A DNA stretch of 25,360 bases from a virus: the IMG/VR virus record IMGVR_UViG_3300009605_000127, positions 1 to 25,360 of that record; one strand, 5' to 3'. The translations under genes were made by a program, and so were the position numbers. Below the pieces are notes generated by a model, which was not told the origin of the DNA, did no database searches, and saw only the letters and a program-made list of their open reading frames with translations. The stretch's first letter is position 1. Each line of letters begins with the position of its first letter. Shown here one piece after another: positions 8,018 to 16,826 of the stretch.

Positions 8018-9054
8018 TGGCCGAGACAACAACATCCAGTAGTGTTATTCGACAGGCACCGTTCCTCGAGGATTTCCAGAAGCGTATTCTTGAACAGGCT
8101 TTCGCACGGGGAGAAGCTCCCGTTGATATTCCAGCCATTCAGGTTGCAGGACTCGATCCTCTCACGCAACAGGGGATAGCCGCTGGACAAGGTATTGGAC
8201 AGTTCCAGCCCTTCCTTACCACTGGTGCGGAAACCATTGGCCAAGGTCTGGGAACCCTTCAGGAAAGAGCGGCTGGTGTTCCTGAACTTTTCTCTCAGGC
8301 AGCGGAACAGGCAACAGGAACCACGGGCGCCTTTACACCGACCACGGAAACTCTTCAGCCTTTCATGGACCCCTATCAACAGATGGTCACCCAACAGGCC
8401 CTTGAAGAGCTATCACGGCAAGGTGATATTGCAGCGAATCAGATCAGGGCGCAACAAGTCGGTGCTGGAGCTTTAGGAGGAGGTCGCGGTGACCTCCAGT
8501 TATCGGAACTTCAACGGAACCTCAGTGAAATCCAGAGTCGCCGCATATTTGAGGATCTGTCACGCAACTTCAACCAGGCACAGAACGCCTCCCAGACGGC
8601 GTTTGAGAACCAGCAACGCCGACAACAAGGAGTGGCACAACTCTTGGCTGGGATAGGACAGACGCAAAGTCAGGAAGCTACACGCCTTGGCGCAGGGATA
8701 GGACAATTCGGCGCACTACAGGCCAATCTAGCTGGTCAGGGACAGAACCTCCTTGGACAACAGGCGCAGTTGCAGACTCAACTGGGTGCCTTGGCACAGA
8801 CACAGGCGCAACGAGAACTCGATGCAGCACGTCAGACTCAGTTACAGCAATCCTTTGAACCCTTCCAGAGGATCGGCTTCACCAGTGACATCTTCAAACC
8901 GTCCATTGGATCAGCGACCAGTACCCTAGGCACAACTGTAGCACCGTCTCCAAGTCCGCTTTCACAGGCGGTTGGCGCCGGGATTGCAGGACTGGGTGCC
9001 AACAAAGCACTGGGCAATCCGTTTGGGGCATTATTTGGAACGAGGACTTCTTGA
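8017..9054 (+). CDS. Gln-rich putative internal virion protein
   Basis: The ATG (8017) overlaps the previous TAA (TAATG). The 345-aa protein opens with SSSVIRQAPFLEDFQKRILEQ followed by PAIQVAGLDPLTQQGIAAGQG, a pattern I recognise from marine phage structural gene blocks. It is then mostly alpha-helical and rich in Gln, Ala, Gly and Leu, with an internal Ala/Gln-rich helical region (residues about 115-285) that looks like a long coiled or bundled domain. No enzymatic motif or signal peptide is visible. Its order among large virion genes fits an internal core or ejection protein. It ends in TGATG overlapping the next start. The function is inferred from composition and context only. Confidence 0.55.
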   Translation: MAETTTSSSVIRQAPFLEDFQKRILEQAFARGEAPVDIPAIQVAGLDPLTQQGIAAGQGIGQFQPFLTTGAETIGQGLGTLQERAAGVPELFSQAAEQATGTTGAFTPTTETLQPFMDPYQQMVTQQALEELSRQGDIAANQIRAQQVGAGALGGGRGDLQLSELQRNLSEIQSRRIFEDLSRNFNQAQNASQTAFENQQRRQQGVAQLLAGIGQTQSQEATRLGAGIGQFGALQANLAGQGQNLLGQQAQLQTQLGALAQTQAQRELDAARQTQLQQSFEPFQRIGFTSDIFKPSIGSATSTLGTTVAPSPSPLSQAVGAGIAGLGANKALGNPFGALFGTRTS

Positions 9055-11492
9055 TGAGAAACCGTACCATCAGATCAGTTCTTGCACGGCGCCCCATGTT
9101 TGCGAATGGGGGGATGCTTCCCCCTGTGACCCAGACCCCGATGGCGGCTGGTATACTTAGTTCATCTGCCCCGTTGATTGAGACAGTCAACACTCAGCAA
9201 TCTCCCAATGGGAATGTTGGTATGTCCATGGCCAATGGAGGGGTTGCAAGATTCCGGCATGGTGGATTTCATAAATACCCAAGTCGCCCCATGTCTCCTA
9301 AATGGTCGCATCCAGATTTACCCTTTATCAGATCAGACACAATCAGCCTTAAAGATGCTCTTTCTAGAACTCTCGAAAGTGTGGTTCCGGGTCTTGAGAC
9401 GATAGGTTTAAGTCCAGAACAAATCAGAGCACTTGCCGTGAGATATGGTCTCATAAGCGGTAGGGAACCGTTCCTTGAAGATTTCCAAGCCCCTGCCGAA
9501 GCCCCTGTTCCAGACGACAAGTTTGGAGGTATAGGACGAATATTTGATTTAGGAGAACCCCGAAAAACTGCCATACGACCCCGTGTTTCGGAGATAGTCG
9601 AGGAAACGAAAGCGCCACCTTCAGCTTGGGAAGTAGCGGCTTCAGAAGTGCCTATAACTCAACAATTACAAACCCAAAGAAGTTATAATCAGCCAGGAAG
9701 ACATGACATGAAGCCAGAGTTCTTTACGGAAGAGGATTTAAGGGCAGATATGTTAGCTCCAGTTCCTGAAGAAGGAGACCCTGATGCTGTTTCCGCTCTA
9801 GATATATATATGCAAACCGGGGTCAACCCAGCCGATATGACAATGGACGAAGTTAAAAAATTCCATGCAAGTCTTCCTGATGCCCCTGAAGGAATGGTTG
9901 GCTCTAAAGACCTGTTAGGTCGTCAAATAAGAATTGATGAACAGAAAATAGCCGATGCTCAAGCGCAAGATGCTGAGACTGTTACTGAAACTGTACAAGC
10001 GTCTGAGTATGATCCTCCTCCTGATGATCCGGGTTTTAGTACTGGTCCGTTAAGTTCACTTCCGGGAGTCATTGAAGGTGACATTGAAGAGGCACGTAAG
10101 TTAGCTGAAGAAGAAGCCGCACAAGCACCAGAAGTACAAGTAAAGAAAAAACCTGATGAGGTTATTACTACCACAGAAACAGAAAAAGTTACTACAGAAG
10201 ACGGTACAGGACCCGCTGGTGGTGCTGATGCTGGGACAGTAGTGGCGCATGTAGAAGCAGCAGCGGGTGAGCAAAAAGCTGATATTGTTGCTGGGGACCA
10301 ACTCCCACCCGCCGCCGCCGTAGTTGAGGAAACTTTCGCAAAGCAAAATCCTCCTGGCGCTCCCGCAAAAACCAAAGACCAGTATATACAAGAGTTCAAG
10401 GAAGCTCTCCCGAAATACGAAGGCATGAGCGAAGAAGAAAAAGGCTTCACCATCATGGAAGCTGGTCTAAAGGTTATGGCGGGTCAAAGCCCTAACGCAA
10501 TAAAAAATATCGCGGAAGGCTTAAAAGGAATATCTAAAGAGTTTATAGCCGACAAGAAAGCAAGACGTGCCTACGATCAACAAACAGGATTATCCGCTGC
10601 TAAGTATGCATTAGAGAGAACTAATGCCGATAGAACTAGAATGCTGGATTTTGAAAGGAAAGAAAAGGACTTAGTTTATATAATGAACCCTGAAACCGGA
10701 GATCAAAAGACTATTACCAAAGCTGATCTTCGTTCTGGTAACGTTCCTAAAGGATACTTAGCAACAAAAGACCCATATAAGAATTACATAGATGGGGTTA
10801 AAGCTACTAAAGCTTTAATTGATGCTCAAGCAAAACTTATAGGTAAAGGCGAAATAACCAGTAAGTGGGTAAGCGTTGGAAAAGAATATACGCAAAATGC
10901 TCAAAAGGTTCTGGATTCTGTGCAAAGTAAGAATCTATTAGGACCCGCAATAGAAAGTTTATGGGATCCGAACATATCTATTACTGGCGCACAGGGCGTT
11001 ATGGCCACTAGCTGGAATCGTCTTAAAAATGCTTTTAATATGAAAGATGATCAATTTTCAAAAAAAGGTGAAGCACGTGAGAAATATATTAGTAGAGTTT
11101 CTCAAGTTATTGCGAAAAAAATTACAGCTATATTAGGAGAATCTAATAGAACTATTTCGACCCCCGATAGAACTCGCGCTGATGACATTGCTGGTGTTTT
11201 TGCAGATTATTTATGGGACCCAACTTTTAAAGATCCTGATGTTTTAAAACAAAAAATTAAACAGTTATGGACGACATTGGACAATGACGAAAGATTAGGT
11301 GCGGCTGAAATGAATCGAATAGTAGAAACGGTAGGGACTTTAACCGTTCCTGGAGGAGCGAAAACGTATGCGGATGTTTTAAGAGGTACTGGGAGACATA
11401 TACTAGGGACAAAAAAAGGCATTGGGTCAAAAGGAAAAGTACGGAAGTTAAGTGAATTTGGTTCTTTTAATAAAAAAGGTATTTTTGGATGA
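9054..11492 (+). CDS. Large virion protein, putative internal/ejection protein (812 aa)
   Basis: The ATG at 9054 overlaps the upstream TGA; a TTG one codon earlier is less likely. The N-terminus has MFANGGMLPP and ANGGVARFRHGGF, short Gly/Asn motifs common at the start of marine phage virion proteins. Residues about 130-440 are Pro/Glu/Ala-rich and probably disordered (for example DDPGFSTGPLSSLPG and a Glu/Ala/Thr-rich run). Residues about 440-570 are helical: LPKYEGMSEEEKGFTIMEAG, then KEFIADKKARRAYDQQTGLS. The last third is Lys-rich and globular, and more AT-rich in DNA than the upstream part, so the gene may be mosaic. It ends in ATGA overlapping the next gene. No catalytic motif seen; an ejected internal protein is the best guess. 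Confidence 0.55.
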   Translation: MRNRTIRSVLARRPMFANGGMLPPVTQTPMAAGILSSSAPLIETVNTQQSPNGNVGMSMANGGVARFRHGGFHKYPSRPMSPKWSHPDLPFIRSDTISLKDALSRTLESVVPGLETIGLSPEQIRALAVRYGLISGREPFLEDFQAPAEAPVPDDKFGGIGRIFDLGEPRKTAIRPRVSEIVEETKAPPSAWEVAASEVPITQQLQTQRSYNQPGRHDMKPEFFTEEDLRADMLAPVPEEGDPDAVSALDIYMQTGVNPADMTMDEVKKFHASLPDAPEGMVGSKDLLGRQIRIDEQKIADAQAQDAETVTETVQASEYDPPPDDPGFSTGPLSSLPGVIEGDIEEARKLAEEEAAQAPEVQVKKKPDEVITTTETEKVTTEDGTGPAGGADAGTVVAHVEAAAGEQKADIVAGDQLPPAAAVVEETFAKQNPPGAPAKTKDQYIQEFKEALPKYEGMSEEEKGFTIMEAGLKVMAGQSPNAIKNIAEGLKGISKEFIADKKARRAYDQQTGLSAAKYALERTNADRTRMLDFERKEKDLVYIMNPETGDQKTITKADLRSGNVPKGYLATKDPYKNYIDGVKATKALIDAQAKLIGKGEITSKWVSVGKEYTQNAQKVLDSVQSKNLLGPAIESLWDPNISITGAQGVMATSWNRLKNAFNMKDDQFSKKGEAREKYISRVSQVIAKKITAILGESNRTISTPDRTRADDIAGVFADYLWDPTFKDPDVLKQKIKQLWTTLDNDERLGAAEMNRIVETVGTLTVPGGAKTYADVLRGTGRHILGTKKGIGSKGKVRKLSEFGSFNKKGIFG

Positions 11493-14400
11493 CCCAAATA
11501 GAGTTCCCTTCTGGTGATGTCATAGATTTTGAAGACGCTAGTGAAGATCAGATTAAGCAGTCGGTCACGGTTCTGCGCCAGAAGAATCCTGAATTATTTG
11601 AAGAAGGTGAAGTTGATTACTCTACATTGTCTTTTGAAGAAATTGCAGCACGTGGTTCCAAGGGTGTTGATCAAGAAGAAATAGAAGAAGTTAAAACAAC
11701 TCATGAGGGAGAGGTTAAGGACTTAGGTCTCCAGTACTTTGTTGGTCGTGGAGATACTGATGAAGAACGTCAGGCTCGTCTTGTTTCAGTCTTCGGAGAA
11801 GAAGGTGTCACCAAGGTAGGCGCAGATGATTTTGTACTTAACCTCGATACCATAACCGAAGACATAAAAGAGAAATACGGTCTTCCTCAATCAGGGACAA
11901 TTCGTTTTAATGAACCCGGTCTTAGTTGGCAGGATGTATCTGGTTTTCTGGGAAGAGAGACAGTTCCTTTGGTGGCCGCATTAGGCGCCAGTGTCGCGGC
12001 TACCGGATTGGGTGCTCCTGCCGGTATTGGGCTTGTGGCTTTAGCAGGGGCCGCTGGTAAAGCAGTAGATGAATTTATTTTTGAGGATATCTTTGAAGGA
12101 CTACAACGACAGGACACAGGCGATATATTAAAAGATGTTGCGCTTCAGGCTTTAATAGAAGGTGGTGGTGAAGGTCTTGGCCGTGGTGCAGGGTGGCTTA
12201 TAAAACGATCTTTAAGAGGAAAAGGCCCACCCGCTGATCCTGTTCGAGTGGCAGAACTCAAGGAAAATTACATAGCCCAAGGTATGTCTGAGGGGAAGGC
12301 TAACAGACTCGCAACCAAAGCTTCACGGGAAGAAACAGCCGCCATGTTCAGACAGATGATCGACGAAGGCGCCAACTTACCGGCAATCACGGTCACGGGG
12401 AAAAGTATACTGGGAAGAACACAGGCAATCTGGGAATCAATTTTCCCTAACGAAGCAGCCGTCTCACGCAATGTTGCGTATGTTAATGATGTTCTTAAAA
12501 AGCACCAACTTGGTGATATATCTACCGACGAAGCCAAAAAATTAATTGCAGATACCGCTGATAGCATGGCAGCGAAACTAGCTCAAAGTATGGCCGATCC
12601 TGATCAGGCCATTAAACAGGCTAACAAAGAATTAAAGGATGTTCTGGAAAAAGAGTTCGATACCATCAACAAGGTGTTAGAAAGATCAACTGCCGGGTCT
12701 GAAGGTCTTGCCAGTGAGTTTCAACGGGGGATGGAACTTGCAACCAAACTATTCACTGCCCGGTCGAACACGCTTTACCGTAATGCCGATGACTTGTTAA
12801 CAGGGGAAACAGTAAATTTACGTCCCTTACAGGATCAATTAAAAGTCTTACAAGGAGACCCATTAAGAGGAGGGGAACAATTAAACGGAGCCATATTCCA
12901 GCATATTTTAAAGACGCCAGATTTATCCATATCAGATATTCCAGCTTTACGATCAGCACTTCGTGCTACTGAGGCCCACCCTGACTTACTGGGAACTACG
13001 GCGGGAGCAAACATAAAAAAGCTACTGGATACTTTAGATACCGCTGTAAAAAAGAAAGAAGTAGATCTGGCTGAAGAACTTGAAAGGGGTCTTGGTGGCC
13101 GATTTGCAAAAGAAGCAACGGCAGAAGCTCCTGCACGACCTGTACCTTATGAAATGGAAGAGGGTGTTCATATTTTTCCAGGAGGAAAGGTTCCTCCTTT
13201 AGCAGCCAGAAGTCCTTCTGAAGTGTCTAACTTCAGAGAAGGTCTGGATTTACTTTCAGCCGCTAACAAACATTACCAAGAAGGCGCTGAAATAATTAAT
13301 TCCGGTATGATTCAACAACTCAATCAGCTTATAAAAGACAAGAACATGGTGGATTTTACCGCCATTGTCGGACAGGTAGTACAACCAAACCAACCCCAAC
13401 TTCTGAAATTCGTACTGGATGCTATTACGCCTAGTGGAAAAGATGTCAATAAAATAATTGAGGTTGGAAGGGCTAACCCTGGGTTTTTTGCCGGACTAAG
13501 TGAACGAATTCGTACTGGGGATATAACAGGTGTTAACCAGGCACTGGACGATGCGGGGTTAGGATCTAAGGCACTAGAAAAAGCTGGGATCAAATCCGAA
13601 AAGAATTTACTCACAGTGCCGGAAGTCTTTGCAAGGATGGCACCTGATGACCCCACTCGATTACGTCTCCAGAATGATTTTGCTGAAACTCTAACCCTGT
13701 ATGATGAGATGGCTAATGCCGCCGGTAGACCTGGTCAGTTCAGGGAAGGGTATAGAAATCTTATGGCCAAGAACTGGCTTGATAGTGTCATTAAAGTTAA
13801 CCCCATGGATGACGGAACTAATTATAAGGCATTAGCGCAGTCATTTGATTCTCTTGGAACAAAAGTACAAAACGAATTATTCGGCAAGGAAGCTGGTCAA
13901 TACCGCCAAATTATGAACGATCTTAAACTCCTTGATCGAAATAGTGCGGCAAAGTTGAATGAGTTCACGGGGGATATAGCCAACCAGGATGCAAGGACAA
14001 TAGTGGATACATTTAAAAACGTCATTAGACAATCTGAGGTAGAAGGACAAGATGCTTTTTTGAGAGCTATTAGAGGGGGTCCGTTGGATGCGGATAAGTT
14101 AGTAACCCACGTTTTGAAGAACCCTAAAAACTACGATACATTAAGAGCACGGGTAGGAGATGAAATGCTGGATTCTCCGGGGGGATTCAAGGATCTCGTC
14201 TTGGAGAGAATTGTATCTTCTGGTTTCCCAACCGGGAAAGTAACTTCTGATGTTGTGCAGAGTGGGGCCTTTGGACAAGCATGGCTGAAAAGTATAAAGG
14301 ATTTAAACCAGGCAGGTGCTTTAGAAAAAATACTGGGCAAAGAAGCGGTTGTGGATTTAAACAAGATAGCGAAAGCGGGAGAAGCAGTTTCAGATTCCGT

Positions 14401-14917
14401 ATTAAAGGGGAAAACAGGACTTGCAGCGGCTGGTTACGCGGCTGGGTTTTCAACAGCCTTAATCCTTAATCCTATAGCTACCTTGTCTGGTGCGGCTACT
14501 ATAATAGCTTTGTCACGTGCTTTACGATCCAAACCCATCCTTAAATATCTGTCTTCTCCTCGTTTGAGAGCATATGAAGCGGAGAGAGCAATGAGGGGTG
14601 GGGCTGAACTTGGTAAAAGAAATATTGCTGCGGAAAAGGCACGGGAATCGGCTGTCAGATCACTCAGAACCATACTTGTAGATATGGGTTATTACGCAAG
14701 TGGGGTAGGAGGTGATATTCTTTCAGAAGAAATCATTGAACCTGCGAAACAAGAAGCAGCGCCTGTAGTACAACAAGGCCAACAAGCAATACAGCCTGTA
14801 GTTGATCAGGTTTCTCAACAAGTAAGCCAGTTACAACCTCCTCCCCAAATTCCTCCTAGAGGAGCGGAAGTTTTAAGAGAAATTGAACAACAGAAAATGT
14901 TGAGAGGCTATGCATAA
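11489..14917 (+). CDS. Very large virion protein, putative internal/ejection protein (1142 aa)
   Basis: This is the longest gene of the window and starts within the previous stop (ATGA). Residues 1-35 (TQIEFPSGDVIDFEDASEDQ then IKQSVTVLRQ) look like the small N-terminal module often found on phage virion proteins that carry 'DAPDGATEDQI'-type segments. Residues 159-193 are hydrophobic and Gly/Ala-rich, and a second hydrophobic stretch lies at about 974-1010 (GLAAAGYAAGFSTALILNPI onward), each long enough to span a membrane. Between them is a long helical region with many charged repeats. The C-terminal tail is Gln/Pro-rich. Two hydrophobic segments in a giant soluble-looking protein suit a channel or ejection protein delivered into the host envelope. 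No lysozyme or transglycosylase catalytic motif could be identified. Confidence 0.55.
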   Translation: MTQIEFPSGDVIDFEDASEDQIKQSVTVLRQKNPELFEEGEVDYSTLSFEEIAARGSKGVDQEEIEEVKTTHEGEVKDLGLQYFVGRGDTDEERQARLVSVFGEEGVTKVGADDFVLNLDTITEDIKEKYGLPQSGTIRFNEPGLSWQDVSGFLGRETVPLVAALGASVAATGLGAPAGIGLVALAGAAGKAVDEFIFEDIFEGLQRQDTGDILKDVALQALIEGGGEGLGRGAGWLIKRSLRGKGPPADPVRVAELKENYIAQGMSEGKANRLATKASREETAAMFRQMIDEGANLPAITVTGKSILGRTQAIWESIFPNEAAVSRNVAYVNDVLKKHQLGDISTDEAKKLIADTADSMAAKLAQSMADPDQAIKQANKELKDVLEKEFDTINKVLERSTAGSEGLASEFQRGMELATKLFTARSNTLYRNADDLLTGETVNLRPLQDQLKVLQGDPLRGGEQLNGAIFQHILKTPDLSISDIPALRSALRATEAHPDLLGTTAGANIKKLLDTLDTAVKKKEVDLAEELERGLGGRFAKEATAEAPARPVPYEMEEGVHIFPGGKVPPLAARSPSEVSNFREGLDLLSAANKHYQEGAEIINSGMIQQLNQLIKDKNMVDFTAIVGQVVQPNQPQLLKFVLDAITPSGKDVNKIIEVGRANPGFFAGLSERIRTGDITGVNQALDDAGLGSKALEKAGIKSEKNLLTVPEVFARMAPDDPTRLRLQNDFAETLTLYDEMANAAGRPGQFREGYRNLMAKNWLDSVIKVNPMDDGTNYKALAQSFDSLGTKVQNELFGKEAGQYRQIMNDLKLLDRNSAAKLNEFTGDIANQDARTIVDTFKNVIRQSEVEGQDAFLRAIRGGPLDADKLVTHVLKNPKNYDTLRARVGDEMLDSPGGFKDLVLERIVSSGFPTGKVTSDVVQSGAFGQAWLKSIKDLNQAGALEKILGKEAVVDLNKIAKAGEAVSDSVLKGKTGLAAAGYAAGFSTALILNPIATLSGAATIIALSRALRSKPILKYLSSPRLRAYEAERAMRGGAELGKRNIAAEKARESAVRSLRTILVDMGYYASGVGGDILSEEIIEPAKQEAAPVVQQGQQAIQPVVDQVSQQVSQLQPPPQIPPRGAEVLREIEQQKMLRGYA

Positions 14918-15363
14918 TGATGCTGTCGAAGCACTTCAGCTTTGACGAAATGACGAAGTCCCAGACCGCTGAACGGCTGGGGATCTACAACAAACCGGGG
15001 GATCGTGAAACGGTCTCTCTGAAAGAGTTATGTGAGAATATACTTGAACCTGTTAGAGAGCACTACGGAATCCCATTCAGCCCCTCGAGCGGCTTCCGAT
15101 GTTTGGAACTGAATAAAGCCATAGGCTCATCTGACAAGTCGCAACATGTAAAAGGAGAAGCAGTAGATTTTGAAATCCCGAAGATACCCAACACGGACGT
15201 TGCCCGGTGGGTCATGGACAATCTGGATTACGATCAATTGATACTGGAATTTTTCAAGGAAGGCCAACCCCGTTCCGGATGGATACATTGTAGTTATGTC
15301 GGAAGTGGAAACAGAAATAGCGCCAGAAGATTTGACGGACGAAATTGGGAAGATTTGTCCTAA
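14917..15363 (+). CDS. Peptidase M15-type endolysin or virion peptidase
   Basis: This 148-aa protein matches the M15 (D-Ala-D-Ala carboxypeptidase-like, M15A/M15_3) family. The segment SSGFRCLELNKAIG is followed by SQHVKGEAVDFEI, giving zinc ligands H77 and D84 of the SxHxxGxAxD motif. A Glu (E111) in DQLILEF probably acts as the catalytic base, and GWIHCS carries the third ligand H124. All expected residues are present, so it should be active on peptidoglycan stem peptides. There is no signal peptide or cell-wall-binding domain, so export would need a holin-like partner, or the enzyme could be carried in the virion. Its TAATG overlap with the giant virion gene leaves either role open. A second ATG at 14920 is an alternative start. 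Confidence 0.85.
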   Translation: MMLSKHFSFDEMTKSQTAERLGIYNKPGDRETVSLKELCENILEPVREHYGIPFSPSSGFRCLELNKAIGSSDKSQHVKGEAVDFEIPKIPNTDVARWVMDNLDYDQLILEFFKEGQPRSGWIHCSYVGSGNRNSARRFDGRNWEDLS

Positions 15364-15466
15364 GTGCGGTTGCGACAAACCCAAGGTGTTTGTCCACGGA
15401 CACTACCAGTGCGCCGATTGCAAGTGCGTCACCCATGGTGAATGCTGTCAAGGGGAGACCGCCTGA
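15296..15466 (+). CDS. Small zinc-ribbon protein overlapping the M15 gene out of frame
   Basis: A 56-aa gene begins inside the M15 peptidase gene in another frame (68-nt overlap) and ends in TGATG, sharing bases with the next start. It encodes an acidic N-terminus (SEVETEIAPEDLTDEIG) and a zinc-ribbon: CPKC at residues 21-24 and CADC at 39-42, separated by 14 residues with a FVHGHYQ linker. Further cysteines lie at 26, 44, 50 and 51. Paired CxxC knuckles are unlikely by chance in a shifted frame, and the perfect join to the next gene supports it. No good Shine-Dalgarno precedes 15296, so translation may be coupled to the peptidase gene. Function unknown; small zinc-ribbons of this type occur in marine phages, from memory. 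Confidence 0.75.
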   Translation: MSEVETEIAPEDLTDEIGKICPKCGCDKPKVFVHGHYQCADCKCVTHGECCQGETA

Positions 15467-16608
15467 TGGCTATTTCTAGGAAAGAACTCTTCACGAATTA
15501 TCTTGCTGAAGATAAAGCGGCTCAAACTAGAACATTGGCAGGGTGGAGACAACATCATCCACATGGCTTTGATCCAACTACAACTTTCCAAATCGTACAA
15601 CAGGTGTTTGAGCCTTTTGCTACTAAAGAACATCAGGGGACAAGGAATGCTTTTGTTTCAGGGGTAAGACAAGCCATGATGAAATATGGCATTTCAGGGG
15701 CAGACATAGATAAAAAAGCAAATGAGATAAATGCTTCTATTTTCAATGTGCCTCTACAAGAACTAACCACTATTCCACAAAGAAAACCTTCACCCCCTGC
15801 CAAAGATGACCGTAGGCCACCACAAATAGGAATTTCTACTCTTCAAATACCAGGAACTGATATTTGGGGGAAAGGAGTCTCATTAGGAGAAGGAAAAGGA
15901 ATTCTTTCTATTGGTGGTGCTTCAACTGACACAGGAAAAATTCCACTTTTTGAGTGGCCATCTGGTCTTGAAAACGAGGAATTATCTGATCAACAAATTG
16001 ACCCTAATAAACTTCCAACGGGGGCTGGTGCAGGGTTCGCGTTTGATGAAAAATCTCCTCCCCTCCAGACATCAATTAGAGAGGAAGCTGCAAAAGGAGT
16101 TTTGGACGACATAAATGCAAAAAAAGTGCTTCCTCTAGCCAGTAACGTTATGACGGGAGCAGATTTATTAGGGTTAATCACAACTCCTCCTCCCGTTAAA
16201 CTTGCCCAACTGGCTTTAAGCTTGTTTAATTTTGGTCGTCAAAGAGAATTGGATAAACCAACTTTATTAGGGGGCGGTATAAGAAACCCCAATCTCTTAG
16301 GAAGTTTAGGAAGAACTTTATTAGGGGGTGCCTTTACCAAAAAAGAAGATATCCTGCCGCCCATTGATCCCAAGCAACGATTTGGGCCGGTTATTTCTGC
16401 TTCTGATCCTCGCGCTTTCACATTAGCGAAAGCATTAGGGAGGGGAAGCTCTAAAGGTCTTCTGGGTATTGACCCCACCGTTGGACCCTCAATGACAATT
16501 GAAGGCATTGCCCCAAGTCGTGGAGAAAGTGGACCTCCAACTGGAGAAGGGGGGTATTCCCCAAATGTAGGAATATTTTCGGGGGTAGATTGGGGCGCCC
16601 CATTTTAA
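15466..16608 (+). CDS. Unknown phage protein, last gene of the rightward block (380 aa)
   Basis: The ATG at 15466 overlaps the zinc-ribbon stop and has AGGGGAG about 10 bp upstream; an in-frame upstream start at 15442 would sit inside that gene. The N-terminal 110 residues are helical (AAQTRTLAGWRQHHPHGFDP, TRNAFVSGVRQAMMKYG). The middle and C-terminal parts are Pro/Gly-rich with short hydrophobic patches, for example LLGGGIRNPNLLGSLGRTLLGG. It looks like a structural or scaffold-type protein rather than an enzyme, and I do not recognise a family. It is the last rightward gene; the leftward block ends only 11 bp away. Confidence 0.5.
   Translation: MAISRKELFTNYLAEDKAAQTRTLAGWRQHHPHGFDPTTTFQIVQQVFEPFATKEHQGTRNAFVSGVRQAMMKYGISGADIDKKANEINASIFNVPLQELTTIPQRKPSPPAKDDRRPPQIGISTLQIPGTDIWGKGVSLGEGKGILSIGGASTDTGKIPLFEWPSGLENEELSDQQIDPNKLPTGAGAGFAFDEKSPPLQTSIREEAAKGVLDDINAKKVLPLASNVMTGADLLGLITTPPPVKLAQLALSLFNFGRQRELDKPTLLGGGIRNPNLLGSLGRTLLGGAFTKKEDILPPIDPKQRFGPVISASDPRAFTLAKALGRGSSKGLLGIDPTVGPSMTIEGIAPSRGESGPPTGEGGYSPNVGIFSGVDWGAPF
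16591..16602. other. 12-bp GC palindrome at the convergent junction
   Basis: TGGGGCGCCCCA, a perfect 12-bp palindrome, covers the last codons of the 380-aa gene and is followed on the plus strand by TTTT, and later by a T-rich TATTTTTT at 16621-16628. With only a GCGC loop the hairpin would have a four-pair stem, so it is a weak terminator candidate. No better terminator is visible between the convergent blocks. Confidence 0.25.
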
Positions 16609-16619
16609 ATTAGGTAAAA

Positions 16620-16826
16620 CTATTTTTTCTTCAGCTTCCAGATAATGTACGGTTCACCATTAGGTGGTGTCAGGGTAAGAGCTTTAGCAGTAGGGTCTGG
16701 CGGTCTTGGTCCAACCTTATGCCATCTGGCACCCTCTTTATACTCTTGCGCGGCGGTATCAAAAAATTCTTTATTGTCCTCATAGAACAACGTCACGTTT
16801 AAAATTAAAAAAAGTCCCAGTATCAT
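16620..16826 (-). CDS. Small membrane-anchored or secreted phage protein (68 aa)
   Basis: The start is the ATG at 16826, which overlaps the polymerase stop (ATGA); a longer reading from TTG at 16841 is less likely. Residues 1-14 (MILGLFLILNVTLF) form a short hydrophobic helix like an uncleaved signal anchor or signal peptide. A soluble part follows with GARWHKVGPRPPDP and LTLTPPNGEPYIIWKL, a compact beta-like segment, and it ends in three lysines. It is the last gene of the leftward operon. A one-segment membrane protein could take part in lysis or envelope modification, but nothing in the sequence proves it. The gene end lies 11 bp from the end of the convergent block. Confidence 0.6.
   Translation of the reverse strand: MILGLFLILNVTLFYEDNKEFFDTAAQEYKEGARWHKVGPRPPDPTAKALTLTPPNGEPYIIWKLKKK

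Noticed and set aside
7801-8394. A 197-codon open frame on the minus strand
   Set aside because: It lies opposite two well-supported rightward genes, has no ribosome-binding site of note and a composition unlike a real protein. It is a frame shadow.
9959-10456. A 165-codon minus-strand frame rich in Ser, Ala and Val
   Set aside because: It is antisense to the Pro/Glu-rich part of the 812-aa gene; the GAA/GCA-rich codons there create an open complementary frame.
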